Notes: generated by a model from the letters alone, not told the origin. Positions 33,999-46,630 are shown, numbered from the stretch's first letter. The stretch is DNA of 64,000 bases from Allolobophora icterica (GCA_963556255.1 OY744615.1:46653148-46717147), one strand, 5' to 3'. Numbers and translations are program-made.

Positions 33999-34034
33999 GT
34001 TAACGACGTTGGCAGACGTCAGATGTCGATAAAC
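33999..34034 (+). ncRNA. Conserved hairpin motif, type A
   Basis: GTTAACGACGTTGGCAGACG, then TCAGATGTCGATAAACAC. It lies about 35 bp upstream of the module at 34069. Confidence 0.5.
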
Positions 34035-34068
34035 ACTCGACATTACATGGAAGCAGGTTTTATTTAGA

Positions 34069-34103
34069 CACCTTTAAATCGTGTACAACTGATGCTATAT
34101 AAG
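34069..34103 (+). promoter_or_regulatory. PSE/TATA module
   Basis: GACACCTTTAAATCG, then GCTATATAAGC 27 bp on. The body with GTTAACTGGTCCAGCAAAC and TTCTTGGCCTCGGCATATGA follows. Confidence 0.7.
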
Positions 34104-34379
34104 CTTAGGTCTCATTCATGATAATGTTCTCTGGGAGAAATTAGTTTTGGTGAGTTCGTTGTTAACTGGTCCAGCAAACGATCTGATCGTCAATTAACCT
34201 AACCCCAAGAGGTATCCATGGATACGAAATATTAGCAACTCGTATTCTTGGCCTCGGCATATGAGGCCGATTGGCCCTCTCCATCGCCGCCTGATCTTTC
34301 AGTCCATCGTCACTTTGGGACCGAGCGCAAGCGATATCCTGGCACTCGGCCCGACAGTGACCTTGTAGAGCATCTTAGA

Positions 34380-34560
34380 AGTAGCTTACTACTGTCTCCT
34401 TCTACTCGCTCTCAAATTTTAATAAGTAACCCCTCATCTTCTTTTGCTTTCCTCAAGACTTATTTCTTTTCTCTCGGCCTTGCGCACTGGGAGCGCCTCT
34501 GAACGGTTCACCCTACTAGAGGCGCTTTATAAATGTTTAAATACAAAAAAAAATACTGAC
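34380..34560 (+). mobile_element. CR1-like LINE tail
   Basis: TCTACTCGCTCTCAAATTTT and GGAGCGCCTCTGAACGGTTC followed by GGCGCTTTATAAATG match the end of the element at 49213-49910. No intact frame. Confidence 0.6.
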
Positions 34561-34925
34561 GATGTTATATAAATTGCCGTAATTACAATTAAAATTACAG
34601 CTACAATTACAATGTCACTTACAATAACAATTACAAAATACCTAAACCATTTCGGACGAATTGCTGTGAAGCGCTGTGTTGTACCACTGTTCCATTACTG
34701 CAAAAGACAGCGTCTGGCAGACACTGCAATATTATGCAATGAAGCAGTTACTCCGATAGAAAAACCAAATCATGTGATATTTAATAGCCAAACTTTCTGA
34801 GTTACTTAATGAAGTAGTGGCGGTGGTATTTATGCAGTGGATGTGCTTTAAAAAGTGGTGTCGAAAAATTACGTTGTGCTCCTGAATTGGAAACGTTATG
34901 TAGTCGACGCGTATTACATTACAAG

Positions 34926-35123
34926 CAGGGCTGTAGTCGAGGGTATACGCGGGTATACAGCGTGTACTCACCTCTAGAGACCGTATACTCACCTCACAAA
35001 ATATTTGTACGCATTTGTATTGTGTTTCGTAAAATTAACCGGTAGCGTATACTCACCTCTAATTTTTTTAGGAAAACTAACCGGTGGCGTATACTCACCT
35101 CTAATTTTACCACTACAGCCCTG
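34926..35123 (+). mobile_element. hAT-type MITE, 198 bp
   Basis: Ends CAGGGCTGTAGT and ACTACAGCCCTG with perfect 8 bp duplications ATTACAAG (34918-34925 and 35124-35131). Inside is a repeated GTATACTCACCTCTA motif. Confidence 0.93.
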
Positions 35124-35131
35124 ATTACAAG

Positions 35132-35729
35132 TAGTGAAAACTTCATGAACATAGCTAAGTTATAATACCATTACTACTTTTGGAACTTTGGTTATCGTTA
35201 TTGTTATCTCCAGCACGTTTGTTATCTTTATTAGACTTATTATCATTGTCTCCATTGTCTCCGTAATCCTGTTTTGTTCTTGCCACATTTGGTGTCGTTA
35301 TTACCTATACTAAGTTATCCTTCTTTTACCATTGTTATCTTCGTTCTCATGTTATTCCCCTTGTTACCGTCATTATTACTCTATTTTTTTTATCTTCTAT
35401 CTTCATTATTTTACAGGTAGGGGTCTATATCTTTATTAGATCGGGTATTGCTCTGATTTTCCAATTATAGTTCATCGTCTATATTAAAAAGGAAAATGAA
35501 GATGAAAATGACGGTGATAATGAAGAAGAGAGTGAAGAAAAAAGAGATCACATTTGGTTGATGAAATTCCTAATTTCAGAAAAGCTCCTGATAAATGTTT
35601 CGTTAATTTGATCTGGTCGCACTGCAGTAGATTACGGTATTCCGTCGACGCTTTATTTAATTTTTTCCCCGCACAACAAGAGCCGTGATAAATATCTTGA
35701 CGCTGGTTTGATGTTTTTTTCCATTACAG
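35132..35729. other. Noncoding, nothing recognised
   Basis: TTATT/TTATC-rich sequence and a GAAGATGAA-rich part. No gene seen. Confidence 0.4.
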
Positions 35730-35828
35730 GCGACACAGGTGAAAACACCAGAAGGTGCATTTTCGACGAAATTAATCCACCACGAAATCACATGTCCTCA
35801 TATTGGAAATATTAACGTCTACATCCAA
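35730..35828 (+). CDS. NDRG-like N-terminal exon (copy 3, partial)
   Basis: A 99 bp phase-0 exon with a TTTTCCATTACAG acceptor and a GTAAGT donor. It encodes ATQVKTPEGAFSTK followed by HHEITCPHIGNINVYIQ. In NDRG proteins a segment of this kind leads into the GN/GD strand and HDLG motif. The match is to family pattern and not to a specific protein, so the assignment is moderate. No following core exon was found between here and 42814. Confidence 0.5.
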
Positions 35829-35861
35829 GTAAGTTGGACTGGTTAGAGCGCTCTCTTTAGA

Positions 35862-35895
35862 CACCATTAAAACGCTATCACTTGATGCAATATAG
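35862..35895 (+). promoter_or_regulatory. PSE/TATA-like module (weak)
   Basis: GACACCATTAAAACGC, then GCAATATAGC. A hairpin-like TTGCCATGAGATATCTTTAA follows near 36010. Confidence 0.4.
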
Positions 35896-36234
35896 CTATG
35901 CAACACGATATCCGATTGGCTGACCTGTTGTTTTTTTGTGCTGTGTTATCCCATAGGAACGGTGACAATTGTTCGAAATAATCTCTCGTCTTCAACGGCC
36001 TTTGTTGCCATGAGATATCTTTAAGCTATGGATCATTCACCGATAAGTTATAGTGCTCATCTCACGACTCGTGTAAATTTCTCAAAATTCGGTCGCCTTG
36101 CCAAAGGCAAGCCGCCGCTTCAAAGTTATGAATATTCACGAACAATGACGTCACTTTTTACACATTCGCTGACCAGCGACGAGAGGCTTGAGGTCGCTCT
36201 AGCTAATGAATATTCACGAAAAATGAAGTAGCGT

Positions 36235-37140
36235 TTACAAAATGGCGTCTACATTCAAACGAACGGAAGGAGTTAAGCCCAATGTTTAAAAATGCATTCA
36301 AAGTAAATTTAAATATAGCCTTAAAGGCTACTATTTTAAATGTAAGCGTTTTCATCGTGTATCCTTCAATCTTAATTGTAATCGTTAACTCCAAATTTAT
36401 AAAGCGTTACTCTAAAGCTTAGCGTGTGGCACCAGCTTATTCATAATAATATAATAATATTTTCGTTTAATATTTTCAAACTGACAATAACGCAGTATGA
36501 TTACAAATCAGTATGAACGGATGATCACAAGTTATTACAGGAGTCGAATTTAACTGTATACGGCAGCCATGCAAGGTGTCCATCACGTCATACATCTCAT
36601 TTTTAACAACGCGCCACATCGCGAATGAAAATAGGTTGAGTGGACCTTTTTTATATTATAAACTTGCGCCTAAAGTAGCCTATCGTTAACTACTAAAAAT
36701 GCACGAAGAGAGTTCGCTCTGTCATCTCAGCATAAAACTTCTATAGATTAGACTAGGCCCTAATAAGTGATCGCTGCAATTATCTCAACAATGCCATCTA
36801 CATTCAGCGTTTAGAGTGGGTGGGAACGCGTGGGAACGGCGTACCCACAACTGTCGAAATTCTTTGCTTGTGTTCCCACTGCTCACACATGCGTTCCAAT
36901 GAAACTCTTCTTTAACGTTCCCACTGCTCAACCAAAACACTTTAACCACTGCCTGCATTAAAAGGAGTCTATAATATAAAAATTTATTTATTGCCGTTTA
37001 TTTGCAAATAGTTTCATGTCACTTTGACTTTCTCAGATTTCCTTGTAAATAGTTTCATGTGCCCTCCATTATTATTTTTTTATGGTATCATCACGACGTA
37101 TAGTTAGATCCTGCTTGGATTTGGTCGAAGTCCCGGGAGT
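36235..37140. other. Noncoding with SINE body remnant
   Basis: 36445-36640 matches the body of the 30304-30690 SINE without its head. The remainder, including a repeated GTTCCCACTGCTCA near 36876/36920, is unassigned. Confidence 0.45.
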
Positions 37141-37156
37141 TTTCTCATGTTTTAGA

Positions 37157-37190
37157 CACCTCTTTTAAGCACCCCATGTATCTATAAATA
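37157..37190 (+). promoter_or_regulatory. Variant module CACCTCTTTTAAG/TATAAATA
   Basis: GACACCTCTTTTAAGC, then TCTATAAATA about 26 bp on. The same variant occurs at 58371 and 58601, and in inverse near 37440-37470. Confidence 0.4.
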
Positions 37191-37714
37191 CTATAAATAT
37201 TGCTTATAAAAAGATTGGCGTTTATACGTTTTGTAATTCTACCCAGGTGACACTGTTTAAGCGGGGTCCACGGCCCTTTTTGTGTCACCTGTGTACCCAA
37301 ACTACAGAAATTGATTTGCCTGCTTTTTGTTTGATTTGTTTTTCTGTTCAGTTTGGATACCAAATAAAAGATTGATTGATTGATACTTTGCCTCGTCTAT
37401 CCGATTTATTTCAATCATAAATCACGAAGTAATTTGTTTATAGTTACGTTAGGAAGCTTAAAAGAGGTGTCTAAAACAGTATTCTGGTCGTCCTTCTTTA
37501 CTCGGGGATTTAGACGCCTCTTTTAAGTTCCCTAAAGATTTCTGAATAAAAAATCTGCCAAAGCTTAATACCAGGTTCCCCTTCCAACCTATAACGAATT
37601 GTTTAACGGACAGATGGACGGAAGGAAGGACAGACGGACGAATGGATACAGATAGTTATAACAATAATAATAATGATCATCATCGTAATCGTCATCATCA
37701 GCATCTTTCCCAAA

Positions 37715-38196
37715 GTACATTTGATCCTTCGGGACTTAAAGAGGGCGTCCAGCAGCGTGTAGAGTACAGGATCGCCTCCCTGTGTAGGCGGTGTCAACTG
37801 GGTATCACTCCATCTTACTTGCTGGACCTCTTCCGGCCTGTCTCTTCCTCTCGGACTGCTCGCGTCCTCTGCTCGGTGAGGGGATGCTCTCAGTCCCGTT
37901 TGCCCGTACTGCAATTACGCAAACCCGCTCCTTCTCGGTAGTCAGCCCGACCATATGGAATGGCCTCCCTCCTGAGTTGCGCTTACTTCCCCACTCTTCC
38001 TCTGACACTTTCTATGACCGCCTGATAACTGTTCTTTTTGGTCGTGCTGGAATCGGGAGCGCTTCTGAGTAGTTCTATTGAGGATGCGCTATATAAATCT
38101 ATGAATGAATGAATGAATGAATGAATGAATGAATGAATGAATGAATGAATCAATGAATCAATGAATCAATGAATGAATGAATGAATGAATGAATGA
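37715..38196 (+). mobile_element. CR1-like LINE 3' end with (AATG)n tail
   Basis: Two overlapping frames, linked by a shift, give RVEYRIASLCRRCQLGITPS and then TRSFSVVSPTIWNGLPPEL and VLFGRAGIGSASE-stop. GCGCTATATAAATC and an AATG tail (38099-38196) follow. It is truncated and inactive. Confidence 0.8.
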
Positions 38197-38588
38197 AAGT
38201 GGCTCCGGAGAATTGTCTGAGTTGTCCTAAGACTCGTCAAGTTCAGGCAGGGAGAATGTGCTACGAAGGGCGACAGCATTTAATCGTTGAATCATACTGG
38301 AAAAGGACGACATGTTTCTCTTGAGTGTCCAGATTTGTGCGTAAGAGAGCGTCCAAACTCCGTGATTAAAGTAAGACTAGCGTTGTTAATAGGATCCAGA
38401 GTTTCAAAGGTCAACGAAACATAAGATACTGCGACAGGAGTGGATTGTATTGGGATGTTTTTCTAGATGACGCTTGTTCCGCGGCCCCACCGGCCGCATA
38501 CAAAAGGCGTTGCTACCTATTTCGTTCATGCTTATTAGTATTGATTTGTGTTGAGCACAACAATAAACGCGGTTAATTAATCGAAGTT

Positions 38589-38621
38589 TATATAGGATTG
38601 ATTAAAAGCGTTTTAAAGGTG
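38589..38621 (-). promoter_or_regulatory. PSE/TATA module
   Basis: Minus strand GACACCTTTAAAACGC, then CCTATATAAAC. Confidence 0.6.
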
Positions 38622-39384
38622 TCGTAGGAGATCGCTGCATTGTCCAGTGTTAACAATATCTACACGGTAGGTAATATACATATGATTTCTTCTACTGAGT
38701 ATTTATTTATTATTAATTGCTTCCAATGGTAAACGACATTTCCTACCAACACCTTAAGCTAACGATGTCGTATTAGACACCGTTGCTGTCCAAAGATTAG
38801 GTGGGTAGTTCCAGCGTAACAACGCTGCAATATAACTAATATGATTAACGTCGCCCTCACCCTTCATCCAGGCTTCGGACTGGCTCCAACAGACCACATA
38901 AGAATATTAGTATAGGCGTAATTTTGGGGCACCCGTACCCGACACTTTTTGGGCTGGAGGGTATACCGTACCCCCCACTTTTCATACGCAGAAGAAACAA
39001 TACCCATTGTAAATTCTCAAGACTCAGAACAATATTATTACAGAACATCCTCATCATATGCATTATCACCATTATCATTGTTACCTTCATTGCTATCATA
39101 ATCTTCATTATTATTATAGTAAGCCTATGTGTGGCGCATAAACGTTATAGTAATACTGTAGACAAGGGGGAAATGAAGCGAAATTCTAGACCAAAGTGAC
39201 GCCTCTGAGCGGCGTCTTTCTTCATCCAGGGTGATTAAATTTATGAACTTCTTTCGTCGACTTTTGTTCAATAACATATACTAAAGTAACTAAACTAAAA
39301 CCACTATTTAGTCATCACACTGAACCTGACCTATGTATAGTTGTATACTACAGCGTTCTGCCTGTTGTATTTGAAATAAACGAA

Positions 39385-39740
39385 TATACATTCATACATA
39401 CATACATACATACATAAATACATAAAAACATACATACATACATACATACATACATACATACATACATACATACATACATACATACATACATACATACATA
39501 CATACATACATACATACATACATACACGCATACACACATACATACATACATGCATACATACATACATACATACATACACACACATACATACATACATACA
39601 TACATACATACATACATACATGCATGCATACATACATACATACATACATACATACATACATACATACATACATACATGCATACATACATACAAACATACA
39701 TACAGACATACACAAATAAATAAATAAATATATACATACA

Positions 39741-39772
<32 letters not shown>

Positions 39773-39785
39773 CACATGCATGCAC
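39385..39785. repeat. (ATAC)n microsatellite
   Basis: About 400 bp of nearly pure ATAC. It generates three long overlapping Tyr/Val/Cys/Met frames that are artefacts. Confidence 0.97.
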
Positions 39786-40527
39786 GCATACATTAAATGA
39801 TCACGCCTCGATCTTAGTTTGCCCCGTATTTGACTGATTAGAATAATATAGAGCTTGTATTGAAGCAGTAAGTAGTAGTTTCCATTGTTTAACGGCATCT
39901 TGCAGGTGCCGTGGCCGTTGACGTCGACCTAACTTTATACAAAATTAACGCGTCACCTCGGAAGTAATTAAAAGATCTATGCGTCTACAGTTACTTAAAC
40001 GGCGAAGACAAAGCTTTACAAAGGTGTGGAAAGAACTGGTCTTTAGAGTTGTTTCCATGGCAGTGCTTAGCGACATCTTACGGCTGGCCGAGCCGTTGAT
40101 GTTAATCTTACCTTACCTTGTACGGATTTATTATCTTTATATCAAACGGTTAGACACAGTAGATTAATAGATCTCGGCTGCTATCTTCAAAGTCATCATC
40201 ATATTCGTTTTTATTATTGATCATGTACTGGTTGACAAACCGCAACCGTGGACAAGTTACACTGATTGAAAGTTAGCATAAAGGAAAGAATAATAACAGA
40301 TTCGAGAAATAACCTATAAATATTGCTAGTTAAAGTCCGCTGATTTATTTGTTACAGAAACTAGAACTAAAAGATGCTTGCTACTGACGATGCCATAGGA
40401 ATTGTCGTAATTACAGTTACAATTACAATAATATAAGATCGGTGGAAAAAGTTTTAATGATATTAAAAATCTAAATTTTTTATGCAGTCTAACTATTTAG
40501 CCCATGTTTCCCTGCGCGCTCTTTTGA

Positions 40528-40560
40528 CACCTCTAAAACGCTCTCCACTGACGTTATATG
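40528..40560 (+). promoter_or_regulatory. PSE/TATA module
   Basis: GACACCTCTAAAACGC, then GTTATATG 27 bp on. Confidence 0.5.
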
Positions 40561-40929
40561 TTCTTATGATAATATTTAACTTACTGATGTCTTTTAACTA
40601 TCTTTAGTAGCTTTTTTATACAACAGAACCAGGCTTATTCTTTCCGTGACTCCGTTCTAACGTAATTTGGTGACCCCATATAGACCAATAGGTGTATGTA
40701 TATTCTATAGATAATGACGCTCTGTCGCAGCCAAGATGATTAACGTCGCCCTCCTCCTTTGTTCAGGATCGAGACTGGCACGGCAGTATTGGAGTAGTTA
40801 CCATGCAGATGAATCCAACAGTTTGACGAAATCTTATTTGCAACAAAGGCCTTTGACGTCGACAAGAATTATTTTGAACAGTTCACACCGTTCAGTTGGC
40901 AAAATACAGTTCTCAACTTAAGACAATAA

Positions 40930-41235
40930 TTACGTATTCAATCAACTCTGCTAGACAAAGTCGTTCAACGAAGACTCCGATGGCTTGAACATGTAGAGAG
41001 AATGCCAGTCGACCGAATCCCACACAGTGTACTACATGCAAGATTCGAAGGAAAAAGACACAAAGGCAGACCAAGACTACGCTATAATTATAGATAATAT
41101 AAATGAGGACATAACATCACTTGGGGTAATATTAAGGGGAGCAGTGGATTGACAATTGAGCCAGCACAAGGGAGATCATTTATTCGTACATATCGCCGCC
41201 AAATGGCTTCGGTCAGGAACTGATGACGACGATGA
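40930..41235 (+). mobile_element. RTE-type LINE 3' relic
   Basis: Encodes QRRLRWLEHVERMPVDRIPH and LHARFEGKRHKGRPRLR, then degenerates. It ends with the YRRQMA-type tail and a GAC/GAT remnant. Paralogue of 6805-7195. Confidence 0.75.
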
Positions 41236-41273
41236 ATCGAGTTCTCATTGAGTTGGATGGTTTCTGTTTAACG

Positions 41274-41339
41274 AAGATGTGTCACAACAAAAGTGATTAT
41301 CGTCGCCCTTCTCCTTTCTCCAGGCTATGGACTGGCACT
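41274..41339 (-). ncRNA. Conserved hairpin motif, type B with compensatory change
   Basis: Minus strand GTGCCAGTCCATAGCCTGG, GGGCGACGATAATC, then ACATCTTCGTTAAACAG. CGACGAT pairs with ATCTTCG. Compared with the 33524 copy, a C-G pair has become A-U by changes on both arms, with one mismatch elsewhere. Confidence 0.5.
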
Positions 41340-41553
41340 GCCAGAGTGAGAGCAGTGGCTTAATGAATTTCTTAATGTCTATGACAGTTATCATTCAGTG
41401 CTTGTTATAATATTCAACTGCGACTCATTTGAAACCACTTCTACTCCAGTGCTTAGCAATTACTTGTGATTGTCATCGACCGTTCATGACAACCATGTTA
41501 GGAAATATAGGAAACGGAAGCGCTACCTAAATTAGAATCGCTTGACGAATATT

Positions 41554-41585
41554 TATATAGTCCAGTTGTAATTGTTTAAAAGGTG
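41554..41585 (-). promoter_or_regulatory. PSE/TATA module
   Basis: Minus strand AACACCTTTTAAACAA, then CTATATAAAT. Duplicate of 7513-7544. Confidence 0.55.
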
Positions 41586-42514
41586 TTTTAAACGTTATAA
41601 ATAATTCAGACTATAACATTCAGATACAATCGGCCTACTATCTTATCTTGTCAATTTGTTGACATTTGTTAACGCCATATTATGGTTGCAATAATTTCTC
41701 CATTTTATTGAAAGTATGGCGATGTCAAACGTCGACCTAATTTCCAAAAGTTAGAAATTTGAAACATTTGTATTGGTTAGTTGTTTAACGACGCTTTGTC
41801 GTAACAAGAATGACCAGCGTCGCCCTCCTTCTTTCTCCAGGTTCGTATTGTGGATCCAGAGTTGAACGGCACCTTATGGGAACAAAGGCCCTTGACTTCT
41901 ACACAAGGACCCGACTTCTACAGAAGCGATTATGCCATAAAAATGGAACTTGTAATCATTAGTACGTTTACTCTAGATGTAAATATAGGATATGAAATTC
42001 GTAAAAATGGGTGTGCACGGTGGCTGTTACCTCAAAACCGTTGTGTCTTGTGCTGCTGATAGTTTTCAAAGGCCAAGGACACTGAGCAGCTGAGGTCGGC
42101 CATCGAGAACTACCAGGTCAGCCTTCGAACGAAAACCAATCCAAAGAATCTCAAAAAAATTCGTGGAGTCATTTCTGAGGTCAGGGCTTTTCCTAGTTGG
42201 TTTATTTCTTCAACTCACAGTCGTACCTATTTCTAAAGGTTAACCTAAGTTTTCAGTTTTCGAAATTCACCAAGTTACGTTAATGTTGACATTGTAACAT
42301 TGTTTATGACCCGGTATTGTTAACTGAAATGTAGGGACATGTAATCATTTTCTTTTCTGAGGGAGGGAGGAAGTGACGATTCTCAAGGTCTTGTACATGG
42401 AATAACGAACGACCAGTGCATAACTGACTAACCAACTGATTGGCTCGCTTGCTGGCTGGATGGCGGGTTGGCTGGATGACTTTCTAATTGGCTGGCTGGC
42501 TACTTGACTGATTT

Positions 42515-42720
42515 CGACTGACTGACTGACTGACTGACTGACTGACTGACTGACTGACTGACTGACTGACTGACTGACTGACTGACTCACTGACTCACTG
42601 ACTCACTGACTCACTCACTCACTCACTCACTCACTCACTCACTCACTCACTCACTCACTCACTCACTCACTCACTCACTCACTCACTCACTCACTCACTC
42701 ACTCACTCACTCGATGGCTT
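42515..42720. repeat. (GACT)n/(CACT)n microsatellite
   Basis: Homologous in position to 9607-10130. Confidence 0.93.
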
Positions 42721-42813
42721 ACTGCTTGCCTGGCTGGCTGTTTAGTTGACCGACTGATTGACCGGTTTTGCTAGCAGTTATTGTGATATGAAGCTACTTG
42801 GGGTTTTTTTCAG

Positions 42814-42846
42814 GAGAAGCATTGCTGATAACATCGGGAAGCTAAA
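42814..42846 (+). CDS. NDRG internal exon, copy 3
   Basis: A TTTTTTTCAG acceptor and GTAAGT donor flank 33 bp encoding RSIADNIGKLK, one codon shorter than copy 1 (3 bp in-frame deletion). The following CPVLL exon is missing: near 43155 the intron reads on past the place where it should be. Confidence 0.65.
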
Positions 42847-42849
42847 GTA

Positions 42850-44580
42850 AGTCACATTTCTTCTTACCACAACATTTGCGAAATGTTTTTACCTATGAAT
42901 AACATACAGTTTGTGTTAAAATTTGCGCTTTACAATGAAGTTCCAGACAAATATGCAAACGCATAAATAAACAGAAATACAAATATAAATTAATTAATAT
43001 ATAAATGAAAAAAATATTAACAAGTAAATAAATAATGAAATAGAAAAGCACGCACAAACTAATGAATGAATGAACGAATGAATGAATTAACGAACGAATG
43101 GACGAATGAATGAACGAACGAATGAATTAGCGAATGTGTTTAGTTGTTTCTAACTCGGATGTTACCAGTTCTGCATTCACCTATAGCGGCTTTCTGAGGT
43201 TTCTGAAAGGCGCTAAATAAATAGTATGTTACATGCCTACACTACCATACATGTATGTATGTATTGTATTTATTGTATGTATGTATGTATCAAGACGCTC
43301 AAAATAGCGCCTTTTTGTATCTGGCAAACATACATACATACATAATTTTTATATATGTACATATATTCATGTCTGATTGGTGCTTAATAAATCACATTAC
43401 TTTATATTACAACTTGCTTACTTATTTACTTATTTTATAATTTTTATTTCGATTTATCGTGTCGCATACCTATATCGCACCAGTTAACACCGATTTAAAG
43501 ATGGCTAAGTGGTTCTAGAACAATTCGGCGCCGGACAATTCGGCGCCGGACAATTCGGATAATATTTAAAATTTTTATTAAAAATTAATGAAATCTAATC
43601 ATGCTATAACAGGTAATCTAGGCATCTAACAGGTAATCTAACAGGTAATCAAAGACCACACTACTGTGCATAATAAAAATGGTCACGATTGAAAAGTTTA
43701 CAGTTTCCAAGCGTTTTCTGAAAACGAAATTATATGCGTTTAGTTCAATCTAATAAGTTAATGTCGTGGCTGATTGCTGCAGACAATCGTCTATCGTGTC
43801 TCATGCCTATATAACACTATTTTCCCAGTTTTAAGGGTGTCCAAAGTGAACGTTCTACACAATCGTCTTTGTGTCTCATAGGTTATATAGCATCACTTAA
43901 CGTCGATTTATAGGTATCTAAGTAGAGCAGTTTCTTTAATTTCTTTATCCATTGGGAACCTTGTCTCATTATTATGTTAAACGTGTGTGCGTTGGCCCAC
44001 TACCGGTGAATCTTCTTGTTTTCTGTGCATTGGTTTGTTTACTGATATAATTTCTCTTATTAATGGCACGTAACTTCATACTATAGGATAGCCCAGAGAC
44101 CGCCAGTATTAGCTTCATTCTAAACTGGAGCTATTTAAATTTATAATTACAAAATGCAGAAGAAAGCCAGCGACCATTGGTGTTTTTATAGATTAGCGAC
44201 TACTAACGGCTGCATAATACTAAATATCATCTGTGGGCCAGAAATAATGCACTCTTTACACACGTTTAAAACGTGATCCACTGATGCTATGTATAATCAA
44301 CTGCGTTTCGTAGATAGTTGAATACCTCCATGTGCTCTTCGCTTATACGCAAGTACGTACTTTACTCTACCAAGTTTCAAGATATTTTATAATTTATCTC
44401 AAGTTAAAGAGTAACTACTGACAGTCCGACTAACCTACTTATTTACCTACCTACCTATGTGCCTACCTTCCTACCTACTACTTCCTTGCTAATGGAATAT
44501 TTTATCAGATTCAGGTAACAGATAAAATGCTGAAGATGCTCCGATGATTTAGAAAGCTCATTTTATTTTTTATGTGTATT
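42850..44580. repeat. NDRG copy 3 intron sequence
   Basis: Aligns with 10291-11900. Holds a GACAATTCGGCGCCG tandem repeat (43520-43556), promoter modules at 43808 and 43884, and a weak plus-strand module near 44259. No gene seen. Confidence 0.55.
43808..43839 (-). promoter_or_regulatory. PSE/TATA module
   Basis: Minus strand GACACCCTTAAAACTG, then GTTATATAGG. A weaker module follows at 43884-43914. Confidence 0.5.
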
Positions 44581-44588
44581 TTTTACAC

Positions 44589-44640
44589 CCGGAAAAACAG
44601 GCCGAAAGCTTCCAGTATTTCCTTCAAGGATTGGGACTTG
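44589..44640 (+). pseudogene. NDRG copy 3 exon, dead acceptor
   Basis: Reads PEKQAESFQYFLQGLGL and keeps the GTCAGT donor. The acceptor GCAG of copies 1, 2 and 4 has become ACAC, so it cannot splice normally. Confidence 0.75.
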
Positions 44641-44784
44641 GTCAGTGAATGGAGTTTTTTCTGTGCCCTACTAATAAAGATAGATCCTGAAAAGTTGAGT
44701 GTAAACTTAAATAAGGCGACCTTCAATTGATGTCATTTGGTATTGTGATAACGACGCCTAAGAAGTCACTAGATTAGTTTACAT

Positions 44785-44850
44785 TAGCTTAGATTAGCTT
44801 AGATTAGATTAGATTAGATTAGATTAGATTAGATTAGATTAGATTAGATT
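44785..44850. repeat. (AGATT)n tract
   Basis: Pentanucleotide run in the duplicated intron. Confidence 0.85.
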
Positions 44851-45313
44851 GAACATAAGAAAGCGTCGTTCAGAACTTCATGGTGAATCAAGACTTTCCG
44901 GCCGATTTTAAAAGATGGTCCTATTAGAAATCTACCTAATGGAAGATACCAATGGCATTCATAATGCAGCAGAAATCCAGCGACCTATGGTTGTTTTCAT
45001 TGGTTAGCGACACCTTACGGCTGCATAATAAGACTATACATGTAATACTAAATAATCATCTGTAGGCTTACTATAATGCGCTCTTAAAACACGTTGGATG
45101 CTCGTTCAACCGATGCTATGTATATTCAAATGCGTAATATATCGTCACTTTATCACTAATTATCGCTCAAACCAAGACCGTTGTCAACAGCCTTGGCTGC
45201 CCACAGATGTGGCGAAACATGGAAACAATTTCTAATAACGTAGTATAATCGCTTACCAAGTTTGCTCTGAATAGGATAACTTAACGAATGAGTTATTCAG
45301 CGCGCTCTTTCGA

Positions 45314-45346
45314 CACCTTTAAAACGTTTTCTACAAGTGGTATACA
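45314..45346 (+). promoter_or_regulatory. PSE/TATA module
   Basis: GACACCTTTAAAACG, then GGTATACATT. It precedes a 500 bp noncoding stretch without other recognised features. Confidence 0.5.
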
Positions 45347-45860
45347 TTCAGCGACTGCGGTGGCTAAAACGTTTTCCCTCCAAAACTATGTTGATCGAGT
45401 TCGGCAGCGGTGCACAGCTTCCGGCCTGCGACGAGTGACGCGTCATGTGACCCTCAGTGTCCAACTGGAAAAGCGACTATTTAAGATCCGGCACTGACAT
45501 TAAGTCTACACTGACTTATACGCACTGTGGTCACTGGAAAAATCTATCAGTATTGTAGTAATATAGAAATACTATGTGACTCCTTTCTCTGTAATTCCTT
45601 ATGTTTACTTTTATATGTGTTTTACTGCGCACGTCATCTTCATAAATTTTTACATGCATTCATCCTAACTAAGCTGAGTCGTCACACTTGATTGGCCCCC
45701 GAAGGGTTTAAAAAATCATTTAGTGGCTTTTGGCCAAAAAAGGTTGTTCACCACTGGAGAGAGATCAACGGCCATGGCTGCCTAAAGATGTCGCTAAACA
45801 ATGGAAGCGAAATCTCCTATTAAGCTATAACAGATACAGATCATATGAACGCTTTTTCGA

Positions 45861-45893
45861 CACCTTTAAAACGTTTGACACCGTTGTTATATA
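45861..45893 (+). promoter_or_regulatory. PSE/TATA module
   Basis: GACACCTTTAAAACG, then GTTATATATAATG. A hairpin end (AAGATGTCGCTAAACAATGG) lies 60 bp upstream (45787-45806). Confidence 0.65.
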
Positions 45894-46036
45894 TAATGAC
45901 TGCATTTAATTGCTAATTAATCACTAAACCCCCAGATCGACGTCGACGGCCACAATATAGAAACATGATCTCAAATAAGCAACCAATATAATCTCAACAT
46001 TACAGCTCACAATGAATAATCATCACGCTCTTTCGA

Positions 46037-46069
46037 CACCTTTAAAATGTTTTCCACCAGAACCATATA
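46037..46069 (+). promoter_or_regulatory. PSE/TATA module
   Basis: GACACCTTTAAAATG, then CCATATACAC 27 bp on. Confidence 0.5.
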
Positions 46070-46349
46070 CACACACGTTTAGAGACGGCAGACGGTGTTT
46101 CGATTACACACTTGTTTTGTGTCTTTCAGTTTTATTGTGAATGCATACCAACGTAGGGTAATGTATAACCAACGTCAACGACCTGAGCAGCCGTAAACTA
46201 TTGATAAACGCTAGAAACTACTGGATGATCTTGGCGGTATGTAAATAGGCAAATACAATAAAGGGTGAGGGCATCAATACAATACAACTGTATTTGCTAT
46301 TGACCTCCTTCCAACACTAGAATTGTACCCACGATCATCACTTACTTGC

Positions 46350-46445
46350 TCAAGATCCATACACAGTTACCGTGTCAGGGGAGGAGGATAGAACCCATAT
46401 TGTCTGCGTTACAAGGCCAGCGCTCTAACAAGTCGGTTGTTAAAC
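46350..46445 (-). repeat. tRNA-derived SINE head
   Basis: Same family as 20690-20800: TTGTTAGAGCGCTGG and GGGTTCTATCC on the minus strand. Confidence 0.6.
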
Positions 46446-46549
46446 AGATGCGCAACAGTCTGGCGCTTCCTAATTGAGTAAGTAAGTAATCTTTAGTTGT
46501 ACTATGCTGCAAGCTGCTAGTTTGTCAAATTGCTTTTGAGAATAAACGA

Positions 46550-46630
46550 AATTGATTGATTGATTGATTGATTGATAAATTGATTGATTGATTGATTGAT
46601 TGACTGATTGATTGATTTTGATTGATCGAT
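46550..46630. repeat. (ATTG)n tract
   Basis: Tetranucleotide run. Confidence 0.9.

Larger units (their letters stand above)
38730..42510. repeat. Duplicated intron/flank block, copy of 4680-9600
   Basis: See 4679-8700 and 8940-9600. Contains type B hairpins at 38830-38890, 40720-40790 and 41785-41840, and type A hairpins near 39885-39925 and 40065-40105 (all minus). Confidence 0.7.

Noticed and set aside
34248..34502. 84-codon frame as a gene
   Set aside because: Its start lies in the promoter-unit body and its end in a CR1-like tail, so it is a chance fusion of two repeats.
39331..39898. Three long overlapping Met-Tyr-Val-Cys frames
   Set aside because: All come from the ATAC microsatellite; no flanking signal or composition of a real protein.
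42345..42590. Ser-Gln-Ser-Val repeat frame
   Set aside because: Product of the GACT microsatellite.
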